This document shows, in pieces, positions 1 through 8,580 of a DNA stretch of 32,688 bases. The stretch covers positions 1-32,688 of the forward strand of contig CANFBG010000010.1 in the NCBI GenBank assembly GCA_947444785.1, in the 5' to 3' direction. Under the pieces are notes generated by a model, which did no database searches, was not told where the DNA came from, and worked only from the letters and a program-made list of their open reading frames with translations. Position 1 is the stretch's first letter, and each line of letters begins with the position of its first letter. Origin of the DNA: Microbacteriaceae bacterium (GTDB taxonomy: Bacteria > Actinomycetota > Actinomycetes > Actinomycetales > Microbacteriaceae). Made by a program: the position numbers and the translations under genes.

Positions 1-1
1 C

Positions 2-337
2 GCCGTGGGGGAGACCGACCCGAATCGCGCGGCGGATGCGCTCCTTGAGCGCGGCGTCGAGCTCGCGATCGTCAAGCAGGGACCCAGGGGCGTGCTCGCC
101 AAGACCCGGGACGGGTCGCTTGAGGTGCCGCCGTACTTCGTCGACGTCATCAACGGACTGGGTTCCGGCGACAGCTTCGGCGGTGCGCTCTGCCATGGCC
201 TGCTCGAGGGCTGGCCGCTCGAGCGCATCCTGCGCTTCGCCAACATCGCCGGTGCCATCGTGGCGTCCCGGCGCGAGTGCTCGACCGCCATGCCCAGCAC
301 CGCCGAGGTCGAAGCCATCCTTCAGGGAGTCTCGTAA
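2..337 (+). CDS. iolC: 5-dehydro-2-deoxygluconokinase IolC, 3' end only
   Basis: This is the C-terminal 111 residues of a PfkB-family sugar kinase; the gene begins before the window. IolC phosphorylates 5-dehydro-2-deoxy-D-gluconate during myo-inositol breakdown. The visible signature is NGLGSGDSFGGAL, the PfkB second signature, whose GSGD stretch carries the catalytic Asp and the anion hole; IolC proteins have a closely similar form. The C-terminus ends in QGVS. The stop codon overlaps the start of the next gene (TAATG), which indicates translational coupling. The following genes (aldolase, iolA, iolB, iolD) support IolC over a generic ribokinase. Only the 5' truncation by the window edge is unusual. 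Confidence 0.88.
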   Translation, partial: AVGETDPNRAADALLERGVELAIVKQGPRGVLAKTRDGSLEVPPYFVDVINGLGSGDSFGGALCHGLLEGWPLERILRFANIAGAIVASRRECSTAMPSTAEVEAILQGVS

Positions 338-1248
338 TGTCCACATTCTTAGGTGACGATGCCTTTGAGCGACTGCGCTCGCTCCGGCTGGAGCAGCCCG
401 AAGCGATTGCGGAGCTGCTGGCGGCCCGCCCGCGCCGCGAGCTCATCTCCGGCGACCGCCGCCTGATGATCGTGGCGGCCGACCACCCGGCCCGAGGGGC
501 CCTCGCGGTGGGCAGCGACCCGCTCGCCATGGCGAATCGGTACGAGCTGCTCGATCGTCTCGCGGCAGCGCTCTCCCGCCCCGGTGTCGATGGTGTGCTC
601 GGCACGCCCGACATCATCGACGATCTGGCGCTCCTGGGCGTTCTCGACAACAAGATCGTCGTCGGCTCGATGAACCGCGGCGGCCTTCGGGGCGCCAGCT
701 TCGAGATGGACGACCGCTACACGGCGTACGACGTCGCGAGCATCGTGGCAGCCCGCCTCGACTTCGCCAAGCTGCTCGTGCGCATCAACCTCTCGGATGC
801 CGGAACGCTTCGGACCCTTGAGCGCACCGCTCACGCCGTCACCGAGGCGGCGGCCGCCAGACTGCCGATCATGCTCGAGCCGTTCATGAGTGAGTGGGTC
901 TCCGGCAGGATCGTCAACGACCTGAGCCCGGATGCGGTGATCGCCTCGATGGCCATCGCCGCGGGTCTCGGCGCCTCCAGCGCCTACTCGTGGCTGAAGC
1001 TGCCCGTCGTGCCCGAGATGGCCCGCGTCATGGAGGCGTCGACGCTTCCCACACTGCTGCTCGGCGGCGACCCGAGCGGCAACCAGGCGGAGACGTACGA
1101 GTCGTGGGCCAACGCCCTGACGCTTCCCGGCGTCAACGGCCTCGTCGTGGGTCGCAGTCTGCTCTACCCGCCCGGCGGCGACGTCGTCTCCGCGGTGGAT
1201 GTCGCCGCGGGCCTCGTTCACGAGCGCGTGCGCGTTACCCTCGCCTGA
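337..1248 (+). CDS. Cgl0158-family (beta/alpha)8-barrel aldolase of the inositol operon
   Basis: A 303-residue protein matching the barrel protein that follows iolC in Corynebacterium iol clusters (Cgl0158 family, often annotated as deoxyribose-phosphate aldolase). It starts at an ATG overlapping the iolC stop (TAATG), so the upstream in-frame extension is not used. Barrel-like strand ends are visible: MIVAADHP (44-51), LLVRINLSDAG (146-156), IMLEPFMSEW (178-187) and WLKLPVV (219-225). Lys221 is a candidate Schiff-base lysine. The operon otherwise shows no separate IolJ (6-phospho-5-dehydro-2-deoxygluconate aldolase), so this protein probably cleaves the IolC product to malonate semialdehyde and dihydroxyacetone phosphate. 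That role is inference from position. The family assignment is firmer than the reaction. Confidence 0.8.
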   Translation: MSTFLGDDAFERLRSLRLEQPEAIAELLAARPRRELISGDRRLMIVAADHPARGALAVGSDPLAMANRYELLDRLAAALSRPGVDGVLGTPDIIDDLALLGVLDNKIVVGSMNRGGLRGASFEMDDRYTAYDVASIVAARLDFAKLLVRINLSDAGTLRTLERTAHAVTEAAAARLPIMLEPFMSEWVSGRIVNDLSPDAVIASMAIAAGLGASSAYSWLKLPVVPEMARVMEASTLPTLLLGGDPSGNQAETYESWANALTLPGVNGLVVGRSLLYPPGGDVVSAVDVAAGLVHERVRVTLA

Positions 1249-1291
1249 CCCCATAAATCCAACGATCCGCTGAGAACCCAAGAAGGAAACT

Positions 1292-2794
1292 ATGTCTGAC
1301 AGCACACTTCCGATCGTCCAGCACTACATCAACGGCACGGCCTCCGTCTCCGCCAGTGGCCGCACCGCGCCCGTCTATGACCCGGCCCTCGGCATCCAGA
1401 CCAAGAGCGTCGTGCTGGCGGATGAGGCAGAGGTCAACGCTGCCGTCGCCGCAGCCCGGGCCGCGTTCCCGGCGTGGCGGGACACGTCGGTCACCCGCCG
1501 CCAGCAGGTCATGTTCCGCTTCCGCGAGCTCCTGAATGAGCGCAAGGGCGACCTCGCCGAGATCCTCACGAGCGAGCACGGCAAGGTCGTGTCCGATGCC
1601 CTGGGGGAGATCACCCGCGGCCTCGAGGTCGTCGAGCTCGCCACCGGCTTCCCGCACCTCATCAAGGGCGAGTTCTCTGAGAACGTCTCGACCGGCGTGG
1701 ATGTCTACTCGACCACGGGCCCGCTCGGCGTCGTGGGAATCATCAGCCCGTTCAACTTCCCGGCAATGGTGCCGATGTGGTTCTTCCCCATCGCCATCGC
1801 GGCTGGCAACACCGTCGTGCTGAAGCCCTCTGAGAAGGACCCGTCCGCAGCCAACTGGCTCGCCGAGCTGTTCACCGAGGCCGGCCTGCCCGATGGCGTC
1901 TTCAACGTGCTGCACGGCGACAAGGTCTCCGTCGACGGCCTGCTGAACCACAGGGACGTCAAGGCGATCTCGTTCGTCGGCTCGACGCCGATCGCGAAGT
2001 ACATCTACGAGACGGCCGCGGCCAATGGCAAGCGCGTGCAGGCCCTCGGCGGCGCCAAGAACCACATGCTGGTGCTTCCGGATGCCGACCTCGACCTGAC
2101 CGCGGACGCCGCGATCAACGCGGGCTTCGGCTCGGCCGGTGAGCGCTGCATGGCGATCAGCGTTGTGGTCGCCGTCGAGCCGGTCGCAGACGAGCTGATC
2201 GAGAAGATCACAAGCCGCATGGCGACGCTCAAGGTCGGCGACGGCCGCCGCAACTGCGACATGGGCCCGCTCGTCACCGAGGCGCACCGTGACAAGGTCG
2301 CCTCCTACATCGACATCGCGATCGAGGACGGCGCGAGAATCGTCGTCGACGGCCGCGACATCGAGGTCGACGGCGCGGCCGACGGCTTCTGGCTCGGCCC
2401 GACGCTGATCGACGCCCTGCCGACGAGTTCCCGGGCATACCTCGACGAGATCTTCGGCCCGGTGCTCTCGGTCGTTCGCGTCGCCAGCTACGAGGAAGGC
2501 CTCGCGCTGATCAACTCCGGCCAGTACGGCAACGGCACCGCGATCTTCACCAACGACGGCGGCGCGGCCCGCCGCTTCCAGAACGAGGTCGAGGTCGGCA
2601 TGATCGGCATCAACGTGCCGATCCCCGTTCCCGTCGCCTACTACTCCTTCGGCGGGTTCAAGGACTCCAGCTTCGGCGACTCCAAGGCGTACGGCATGCA
2701 GGGCTTCCACTTCTTCACCCGCGAGAAGACCATGACGTCGCGCTGGCTCGACCCGAGCCACGGCGGCATCAACCTGGGCTTCCCCCAGAACTAG
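1292..2794 (+). CDS. iolA: Methylmalonate-semialdehyde dehydrogenase (acylating), IolA/MmsA
   Basis: A 500-residue aldehyde dehydrogenase of normal family length. It oxidises malonate or methylmalonate semialdehyde with NAD+ and CoA to acetyl- or propionyl-CoA, the last step of inositol catabolism. Landmarks are the oxyanion Asn155 in SPFNFPAMVP, the NAD-binding stretch NTVVLKPSEKDPS (173-185), GAKNH at 264-268 where other ALDHs have a catalytic Glu (Asn here is diagnostic of the CoA-acylating MMSDH type), and the catalytic Cys286 in SAGERCMA. The start is an ATG preceded by an AAGAAGGAAA ribosome-binding site (about 1280-1289). It lies 43 nt after the aldolase gene and 31 nt before iolB, so it is probably in one operon with them. 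Confidence 0.95.
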   Translation: MSDSTLPIVQHYINGTASVSASGRTAPVYDPALGIQTKSVVLADEAEVNAAVAAARAAFPAWRDTSVTRRQQVMFRFRELLNERKGDLAEILTSEHGKVVSDALGEITRGLEVVELATGFPHLIKGEFSENVSTGVDVYSTTGPLGVVGIISPFNFPAMVPMWFFPIAIAAGNTVVLKPSEKDPSAANWLAELFTEAGLPDGVFNVLHGDKVSVDGLLNHRDVKAISFVGSTPIAKYIYETAAANGKRVQALGGAKNHMLVLPDADLDLTADAAINAGFGSAGERCMAISVVVAVEPVADELIEKITSRMATLKVGDGRRNCDMGPLVTEAHRDKVASYIDIAIEDGARIVVDGRDIEVDGAADGFWLGPTLIDALPTSSRAYLDEIFGPVLSVVRVASYEEGLALINSGQYGNGTAIFTNDGGAARRFQNEVEVGMIGINVPIPVPVAYYSFGGFKDSSFGDSKAYGMQGFHFFTREKTMTSRWLDPSHGGINLGFPQN

Positions 2795-2825
2795 TCTCGC
2801 AAGTACCCAAACGCAGAGGGCAGTC

Positions 2826-3761
2826 ATGCAGCAGAGCACTGAGTGGTTCTATCCGAGGGGCACCCTCCCTCAGGGTGCCTGGGAGTCTGTCGTCGACGGT
2901 TCTCTCCCCGGATGGACCCACACCGGCCTGCGCACCGGCTCGTTGGGAGATGGTGTCGTTCTCACCCTCGAGGCAGGCGACGTCGAACGCATGATCCTGC
3001 CGCTCGTGGGCTCGGCCGTCGTGTCGTGGGCGACCGGAGCGGACCGCGGCGCGGTGCACCTTGCCGGCCGCGAGTCGGTCTTCGACGGCCCTTCGGATGT
3101 CGTCTATGTGGGTGTCGGCACATCCGTCACCATCACCGGCACCGGGCGTATCGCAGTGGCAGAGGCGCCGGCCACCGAGTACCGGCCTGTCGTACACCTG
3201 CCCAAAGCGGATGTCCCGGTCGAGATCCGGGGAGCTGGCCGCTCCACCCGCCAGGTGCACAACTTCGGCGTGCCCGGAGCCCTTGACGCCCAGAAGCTCA
3301 TTGTCTGCGAGGTCATCACCCCGGCCGAGAACTGGTCGTCGTTTCCGGCGCACAAGCACGACGAGGCGATTCCGGGGCACGAGTCGCGGCTCGAGGAGAT
3401 CTACTACTTCGAGTCGGAGGTGACCCGGGGTGCAACCGGTGTGCCCGCCACGGCCGCCCCGTTCGGCATGTTCGCGACCTACAGCTCCGCTGCCGGCGAG
3501 ATCGACATCAACGCCATGGTTCATACCGGCGACATCGCGCTCGTACCCTTTGGCTACCATGGGCCGGCCGTCGCCGCGCCCGGATACGACCTCTACTACC
3601 TCAATGTCATGGCGGGGCCAGGCCTCGAGCGTTCCTGGCAGATCAGCGATGATCCGGCCCATGGCTGGGTGCGCGAGAGCTGGACCGGCCAGCAAACCGA
3701 CCCTCGCCTGCCCTACGCCGCTTCTCTGACCGCATCCACGACCGAAGGAACGCCCGCATGA
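2826..3761 (+). CDS. iolB: 5-deoxy-glucuronate isomerase IolB
   Basis: A 311-residue bicupin protein that isomerises 5-deoxy-D-glucuronate to 5-dehydro-2-deoxy-D-gluconate, the substrate of IolC. The metal-binding set of the family is visible: His176 and His178 in FPAHKHDE, Glu190 in RLEEIYYFE, and His245 in PFGYHGP. A GAGGGCAG ribosome-binding site lies just before the ATG. The stop overlaps the iolD start as ATGA, so the two are translationally coupled. Length and motifs are normal for IolB. Confidence 0.94.
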   Translation: MQQSTEWFYPRGTLPQGAWESVVDGSLPGWTHTGLRTGSLGDGVVLTLEAGDVERMILPLVGSAVVSWATGADRGAVHLAGRESVFDGPSDVVYVGVGTSVTITGTGRIAVAEAPATEYRPVVHLPKADVPVEIRGAGRSTRQVHNFGVPGALDAQKLIVCEVITPAENWSSFPAHKHDEAIPGHESRLEEIYYFESEVTRGATGVPATAAPFGMFATYSSAAGEIDINAMVHTGDIALVPFGYHGPAVAAPGYDLYYLNVMAGPGLERSWQISDDPAHGWVRESWTGQQTDPRLPYAASLTASTTEGTPA

Positions 3762-5674
3762 GCAATCCCGCTGCACACAAGACCCGGCGGATGACCGTCA
3801 GCCAGGCTCTGGTCGAGTTCCTCGCCAACCAGTACACCGTCGATGGCGAGGTCCGGGAACGAACGATCCCCGGCATGTTCGGCATCTTCGGCCACGGCAA
3901 CGTCGCGGGCCTCGGCCAGGCGCTGAAGCAGGCCAATGCATCGAACCCCGAGCTGATGCCCTACTTCCAAGCCCGCAACGAGCAGGCGATGGTGCACCAG
4001 TCCGTCGCCTACGCCCGGATGCATCGCCGCCGCGCCACGTACGCCAGCGCCGCCTCCGTCGGTCCCGGCGCCGCCAACATGCTCACCGGCGCTGCCCTTG
4101 CCACGGCGAACCGCCTGCCCGCCCTCCTTCTGCCGAGTGACACCTTCGCGACCCGTGTCGCCGACCCCGTGCTGCAGCAGCTCGAGCACCCGCACGACAT
4201 CGGCCTCACTGTGAACGACGCGTTCCGCCCGCTGAGCCGCTTCTTCGACCGTGTGCAGCGCCCCGAGCAGCTGTACTCCATCGCCCTCGCGGCGATGCGC
4301 GTCTTGACCGACCCGGTCGAGACCGGGGCCGTCACGATCTCCCTGCCGGAGGATGTGCAGGCCGAGATCATCGATGTGCCCGTGGCGTTCCTGGCGGAGC
4401 GCGAGTGGCATGTGCGCCGCCCGCTGCCCGAAAGGTCGGCGCTTGCGCGCGCCGTTCACGCCATAAGGAACGCCAAGAACCCCTTCATCATCGCCGGCGG
4501 CGGGGTCATCTACGCAGGCGCCGAGGAGCAGCTGAGGCAGTTCGTCGAGCAGACCGGCATCCCCGTCGGTACCTCTCAGGCCGGCGGCGGCTCGCTCCTG
4601 TGGGACCACCCGCAGTATCTCGGGGGAGTGGGCGCCACCGGCACCACCGCCTCGAACCGTCTGGCCGCTGAAGCCGACGTCATCATCGGCGTAGGCACCC
4701 GCTACAGCGACTTCACGACCGCGAGCCGCACGGCGTTCCAGAACCCGAACGTCGTCTTCATCAACATCAACGTGGCCTCGTTCGACGCCTACAAGCACGG
4801 CACTCAGCTGGCCATGGTCGCCGACGCCCGCGAGGCGCTGGAGGCACTGATCGTCGAGCTCGCCGGCTTCCGGGTGTCCGACGCCTACGCCGCCGAGATC
4901 GCCGGCCAGAAGGCGCTCTGGGATGCGGCGGTCGACGAGGCCTTCGTCCCCTCCGGGCTCGCCCTGCCGGGACAGGCCGAGATCATCGGCGCCGTTCAGG
5001 CGGCGACCGACCCGCGCGATGTCGTTATCCAGGCGGCAGGTTCCCTGCCTGGCGACCTGCACAAGCTGTGGCGCGTGCGCGATGCCCTCGGCTACCACGT
5101 CGAGTATGCCTTCTCCTGCATGGGCTATGAGATCGCGGCGGGACTCGGCGTTCGCCGGGCGGCGCCCGACCGGGAGGCGGTCGTGATGGTCGGCGACGGC
5201 TCCTATCTGATGCTGCACACCGAGCTCGTCACGGCCGTGGCCGAGGGAATCAAGATCATCGTGGTGCTCATCCAGAACCACGGCTACGCCTCGATCGGCC
5301 ACCTGTCGGAGTCGGTCGGCTCCGAGCGGTTCGGCACGCTGTACCGCTACCTCGACGATGACACCCGCAACTTCGAGGGCGAGAAGAAGCTGCCGATCGA
5401 TCTGGCGGCCAACGCGCGCAGCTACGGCATCACCGTGATCGACATCGAGGCCGGCCCCGACTCGATCAACGACCTGAGTGCGGCCGTGGCCGCCGCCAAG
5501 GCGTCGGACGTCGCCACGCTGATCCACATCAACAGCAACCCGCTGATCTACGCACCCGACGGCGAGGGCTGGTGGGACGTCCCCGTCGCGCAGGTCTCGA
5601 CGATCGAAAGCACCCAGACCGCCTACGACAAGTACCGCATCCGGCAGTCACGCCAGCGACCGCTGCTCGGCTAG
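3758..5674 (+). CDS. iolD: 3D-(3,5/4)-trihydroxycyclohexane-1,2-dione acylhydrolase IolD
   Basis: A 638-residue thiamine-diphosphate enzyme that opens the inositol ring by hydrolysing 3D-(3,5/4)-trihydroxycyclohexane-1,2-dione to 5-deoxy-glucuronate. The architecture is that of the acetolactate-synthase superfamily: an N-terminal Pyr domain with the TPP-activating Glu75 (QARNEQAMVHQS), a central domain (about 220-360), and a C-terminal PP domain with the TPP/Mg motif starting GDGS at 479-482 and ending near Asn508 (IQNHGYASIG). The start overlaps the iolB stop (ATGA). It is the last recognisable iol enzyme gene here; 82 nt separate it from the tautomerase gene. The iolE and iolG genes are not in the window. 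Confidence 0.95.
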   Translation: MSNPAAHKTRRMTVSQALVEFLANQYTVDGEVRERTIPGMFGIFGHGNVAGLGQALKQANASNPELMPYFQARNEQAMVHQSVAYARMHRRRATYASAASVGPGAANMLTGAALATANRLPALLLPSDTFATRVADPVLQQLEHPHDIGLTVNDAFRPLSRFFDRVQRPEQLYSIALAAMRVLTDPVETGAVTISLPEDVQAEIIDVPVAFLAEREWHVRRPLPERSALARAVHAIRNAKNPFIIAGGGVIYAGAEEQLRQFVEQTGIPVGTSQAGGGSLLWDHPQYLGGVGATGTTASNRLAAEADVIIGVGTRYSDFTTASRTAFQNPNVVFININVASFDAYKHGTQLAMVADAREALEALIVELAGFRVSDAYAAEIAGQKALWDAAVDEAFVPSGLALPGQAEIIGAVQAATDPRDVVIQAAGSLPGDLHKLWRVRDALGYHVEYAFSCMGYEIAAGLGVRRAAPDREAVVMVGDGSYLMLHTELVTAVAEGIKIIVVLIQNHGYASIGHLSESVGSERFGTLYRYLDDDTRNFEGEKKLPIDLAANARSYGITVIDIEAGPDSINDLSAAVAAAKASDVATLIHINSNPLIYAPDGEGWWDVPVAQVSTIESTQTAYDKYRIRQSRQRPLLG

Positions 5675-5756
5675 CCGCTGAACCGGTTGGGGACGAACTG
5701 GAATTACCTGGCCGCTGGGGCGTTGGCGTAGGTACAACTACAGCAGGGAAGACCAC

Positions 5757-6161
5757 ATGCCACTCGTACGAATTGACATTCAAGAGGGTCGCGACGCTCA
5801 CGCCGTCCGGGCCATCGCCGATGGGATCCACAACGCCATCGTGCGCGTCTACGGGATCCCGCCGCGAGACCGGTTCCAGATCATCACCGAGCACCCCGCA
5901 GGCCTCATCATCGCCGAGGATGCCGGGCTCGGCTTCGAGCGCACCACGGGCGTGGTCATGATCCAGGTCTTCACCCAGGCCGGCCGGAGTGATGACAAGA
6001 AGCAGGAGCTGTACGCCGCCATCGCAGCAGATCTTGCCGATGTGGGTGTCGTGGGCGAAGACGTCTTCATCGGCTACGTCGAGAATGGACCGCAGGACTG
6101 GTCGTTCGGCTTCGGTCGGGCCCAGTATGTGACGGGTGAGCTGGGCGTTCCCGCGAGCTAG
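5757..6161 (+). CDS. Tautomerase-family protein (4-OT/MIF superfamily)
   Basis: A 134-residue protein beginning Met-Pro-Leu-Val-Arg. Pro2 becomes the N-terminal catalytic proline after Met removal, the hallmark of the 4-oxalocrotonate tautomerase/MIF superfamily. The length suits the longer Tautomerase_2-type members rather than the 60-residue 4-OT subunits. Family members interconvert keto and enol forms of 2-oxo acids; the substrate here is unknown. It follows iolD in the same direction with an AGGGAAG ribosome-binding site, so a role in handling keto-enol forms of inositol intermediates is possible but inferred only from position. No distinct promoter is obvious in the 82-nt gap. Confidence 0.8.
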   Translation: MPLVRIDIQEGRDAHAVRAIADGIHNAIVRVYGIPPRDRFQIITEHPAGLIIAEDAGLGFERTTGVVMIQVFTQAGRSDDKKQELYAAIAADLADVGVVGEDVFIGYVENGPQDWSFGFGRAQYVTGELGVPAS

Positions 6162-6179
6162 GGTCGCTCCGTCCCGGCC

Positions 6180-6941
6180 CTACTTCTCGACGAGGGTGAC
6201 CTCGAAGGAGTAGAGGTCTGGGCGGTAGCAGTGCCGGCCGAACTCGATGGCCCGGCCAGAGCTGTCGAATGCCGTTCGGTTCATGGTGAGCAGCGCAGCA
6301 CCCGAGGGGATCTTCAGCTGGTCGCTCTCAGCGGCCGTGGCGGTGCGGGCACCGATCTCCTGCCGGGCGACGCGCATCGATACTCCCCGTGCGCGGAGTA
6401 CCTGGTAGAGGCCGAATCGGGTCAAGTCCGCGGGCGTGATGTCGGCGAACTCCTCGGGGAGGTAGTTCTCGAGGATTCCCAGCGGCAGGTTGTTCGCCAG
6501 GCGCAGGCGGCGAAGGTGCAGTACGGGGGTGCCAGTCTCGATTCCCAGCAGCTCGGCCGGCTTGGCGGCAGCGGGAATGATCTCGTGGCCGAAAAGTTCG
6601 GTCGTCGGGTTCTGGTTTGTGCGCGTCAGGTCCTCGAACAGGCTCGTCAGTTCAACGTTGCGCGTCACGCGGCCATTCACGACCTGTGTGCCGATGCCGC
6701 GGCGGCGCACCAGCAGCCCCTTGTCAACGAGGTCCTGGATGGCTCGGCGGATTGTGGGCCGCGAGATGCCAAGGCGCTCACCGAGGGCGATCTCATTGTC
6801 GAGTCGGGCGCCGGGTGCCAGTTCGCCGCTGAGAATCACACTCTCGATGCGGGTCGCGACCTGGTGGTACAGGGGAATGGGCCCCGAGCGCTCCATGTCC
6901 ATGAACAGGGCCGAGGGCAACGAGCTTTCGGGCTGACTCAC
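6180..6941 (-). CDS. GntR-family transcriptional regulator, UTRA (HutC) type
   Basis: A 253-residue regulator. The GntR winged helix is at the N-terminus (IPLYHQVATRIESVILSG, then LGISRPTIRRAIQDLVDKGLL), followed by a UTRA ligand-binding domain (about 90-250). The start chosen is a GTG at 6941 because GGAGAAG lies 6 nt before it; the in-frame ATG 12 nt earlier (6953) has no ribosome-binding site, and longer forms add an unsupported N-terminus. It is convergent with the tautomerase and inositol genes, with an 18-nt gap. UTRA regulators often sense sugars or acids, so it is a candidate inositol regulator (IolR-like), but no operator could be identified in this window. Confidence 0.85.
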   Translation of the reverse strand: MSQPESSLPSALFMDMERSGPIPLYHQVATRIESVILSGELAPGARLDNEIALGERLGISRPTIRRAIQDLVDKGLLVRRRGIGTQVVNGRVTRNVELTSLFEDLTRTNQNPTTELFGHEIIPAAAKPAELLGIETGTPVLHLRRLRLANNLPLGILENYLPEEFADITPADLTRFGLYQVLRARGVSMRVARQEIGARTATAAESDQLKIPSGAALLTMNRTAFDSSGRAIEFGRHCYRPDLYSFEVTLVEK

Positions 6942-7056
6942 AGCACACTTCTCCATATTTTCGTGCTGTATTCGCTTCTGCGACCACGATGACATTACAT
7001 TATCACTTGGCCCGATTCGAGCCTGGGCGAGACGCAGTGACGCCTCCACGCACGGG

Positions 7057-7062
7057 TATCGT
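7057..7062 (+). promoter_or_regulatory. Candidate -10 box for a leaderless SGNH hydrolase transcript
   Basis: TATCGT lies 7 nt before the ATG at 7070, which would place transcription start at or next to the start codon. No convincing -35 was seen. A GGAAA just before the ATG could instead act as a ribosome-binding site. Confidence 0.4.
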
Positions 7063-7069
7063 GGAAACC

Positions 7070-7858
7070 ATGATTCAGCCTGCTGTCTCGCATCCGTTTC
7101 GCCGCTACGTCGCCATCGGCGACAGCTTCAGCGAGGGACTGGGTGATCCGCTTCCCGGGGATTCGACTCGCGGGTGGGCCGACTTCGTGGCCCAGGGGCT
7201 GGCGGCCGCGTCGACGGAGGAGTTCCGCTACGCGAACCTCGCCATCCGGGGGCGCAAGCTCGGCCCCATTCTGGCCGAGCAGCTCGACGCGGCATTGGCG
7301 CTCGGCCCCGACCTCGTGAGCCTGAACGGCGGCGGCAACGACATCATGCGGCCGCATATCGAGATGGCGGACATCGTCGGCCAGCTCGGGGCCGCCGCGG
7401 AGAAGATCGTGGCGAGCGGGGCCCACGTGCTGCTGCTCAGCGGCGCGAACCCCTCCAAGCACCTCCCGCTGGGCCGGGTCATGCAGCGTCGCGGAACCGA
7501 GATGTCGGATGCCGTTAAACAGCTCTTCCCGCGGCCCGCGGCCACGTATGTCGACAACTTCTCAGACGAGTCGTTCCATGACGCGCGCTTCTGGTCCCAG
7601 GACAAGCTGCACCTGAACGCCCTCGGCCACGCGCGCGTCGCGAGCAACGTGTTGAGGGCGCTGGGGGTTCCCGTTCCGGTGGAATGGCAGATCGCCGCCG
7701 ACGGGACCACGGTTTCGGCCCGCCAGCCGGCGGTCCTCTACTACCGGGATCACGTTCTGCCCTGGGTGGGGCGTCGCCTCACGGGTCGCTCCTCGGGCGA
7801 CGGCCGGCAGCCCAAGCTCGCCGAGCTGACACTTGTGCCGCGGGCATCCGGCCTCTAG
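7070..7858 (+). CDS. SGNH/GDSL-type hydrolase
   Basis: A 262-residue esterase or lipase-like hydrolase of the SGNH superfamily. Catalytic blocks are visible: block I GDSFSEG with nucleophile Ser19, block III GGGND with Asn90, and block V DKLH with Asp178 and His181. There is no signal peptide or membrane segment, so it should be cytoplasmic. The start is the ATG at 7070, which puts the GDS motif close to the N-terminus as in the family; a longer in-frame version from 6989 adds a basic tail with no support. It is divergent from the GntR gene and convergent with the metallo-hydrolase gene (13-nt gap). The substrate cannot be predicted. Confidence 0.85.
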   Translation: MIQPAVSHPFRRYVAIGDSFSEGLGDPLPGDSTRGWADFVAQGLAAASTEEFRYANLAIRGRKLGPILAEQLDAALALGPDLVSLNGGGNDIMRPHIEMADIVGQLGAAAEKIVASGAHVLLLSGANPSKHLPLGRVMQRRGTEMSDAVKQLFPRPAATYVDNFSDESFHDARFWSQDKLHLNALGHARVASNVLRALGVPVPVEWQIAADGTTVSARQPAVLYYRDHVLPWVGRRLTGRSSGDGRQPKLAELTLVPRASGL

Positions 7859-7871
7859 CGCCTGAGCGGGC

Positions 7872-8516
7872 CTAGATCTCGAGGGCGTCGCCGGGCTTCA
7901 GGGGGAAGAACGTTCCGCCGCCCTGCTCGGTAGCCCACTCGATGCGGTCGTTCGCGATGTTCTTGCCGGGCGCCGACAGCACCATCTCGTGGGTCGGGAA
8001 GCTGCGCTTCGGGGCAACGGCCAGGACGTAGTCCATCACCTCGCTGATCTTCAGCCAGGGCGCGCCGGCGGGAACCGCCAGCACGTCGACCTCCAGGCCT
8101 TCGGGAATGAAGAATGAGTCGCCCGCGTAATAGATCTGCTCGTTTATCAGGACCCCGACGTTGTCCACGAGCGGGATGCTCGAGTGGATCTCCGCATGAC
8201 GGCCGCCGAAGAAGCGGAGGGCAAAGGGGCCGGCCTCGACGGAGTCGCCGGGGGCGACCACAGTGATATCGAATCCGGATGCGACGAGCGCGACGCCCTC
8301 CGGCGCGAAGATCTTCGCCCCGGGTGACTTCGCCAGAATCCGCTGCAGCTGATCCGGTGTCCAGTGATCGCCGTGCTCGTGGGTGATCACAACGGCCTCG
8401 ACGCCGGTGGCCGCGGCATCGGTGATCGGTGTGGTGAACGAGCCCGGATCCACGATCAGCGTGGTGCCGTCGTTCTCGATGACCAGTGCCGCGTGCTCGA
8501 GCTTCGTGAGTCTCAT
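7872..8516 (-). CDS. MBL-fold metallo-hydrolase
   Basis: A 214-residue metallo-beta-lactamase-fold protein. The HxHxDH zinc motif is HEHGDH (His46, His48, Asp50, His51), and further ligand candidates are the Asp in YYAGDSFF and the His in FPTHEM near the C-terminus. It resembles the UlaG-like, single-domain MBL proteins annotated as hydrolases of unknown substrate. It is encoded opposite its neighbours. Its ATG sits 6 nt downstream of a TAGGCT -10 box, so a leaderless transcript is likely. Function beyond metal-dependent hydrolysis is not predictable. Confidence 0.88.
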   Translation of the reverse strand: MRLTKLEHAALVIENDGTTLIVDPGSFTTPITDAAATGVEAVVITHEHGDHWTPDQLQRILAKSPGAKIFAPEGVALVASGFDITVVAPGDSVEAGPFALRFFGGRHAEIHSSIPLVDNVGVLINEQIYYAGDSFFIPEGLEVDVLAVPAGAPWLKISEVMDYVLAVAPKRSFPTHEMVLSAPGKNIANDRIEWATEQGGGTFFPLKPGDALEI

Positions 8517-8522
8517 GGTGTG

Positions 8523-8528
8523 AGCCTA
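8523..8528 (-). promoter_or_regulatory. -10 box for leaderless MBL-fold gene
   Basis: Read on the minus strand, TAGGCT is followed by 6 nt and then the ATG at 8516. There is no purine-rich ribosome-binding site in those 6 nt, consistent with a leaderless mRNA. Confidence 0.55.
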
Positions 8529-8580
8529 GAACCGATTTCTGTGTTTCGGTGACACGGCGCATCCGTCATAATCGGGGATC

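Noticed and set aside
1235-2839. Long open frame on the minus strand opposite iolA (and similar ones opposite iolD, murA, recG)
   Set aside because: These are antisense shadows typical of high-GC DNA; the plus-strand frames encode complete, motif-bearing enzymes and the shadows show no family motif or start signal.
6942-7069. GntR operator in the GntR/SGNH gap
   Set aside because: The best candidate around 6990-7010 (GATGACATTACATTATC) is only partly symmetrical, and no second copy was found near the inositol genes.
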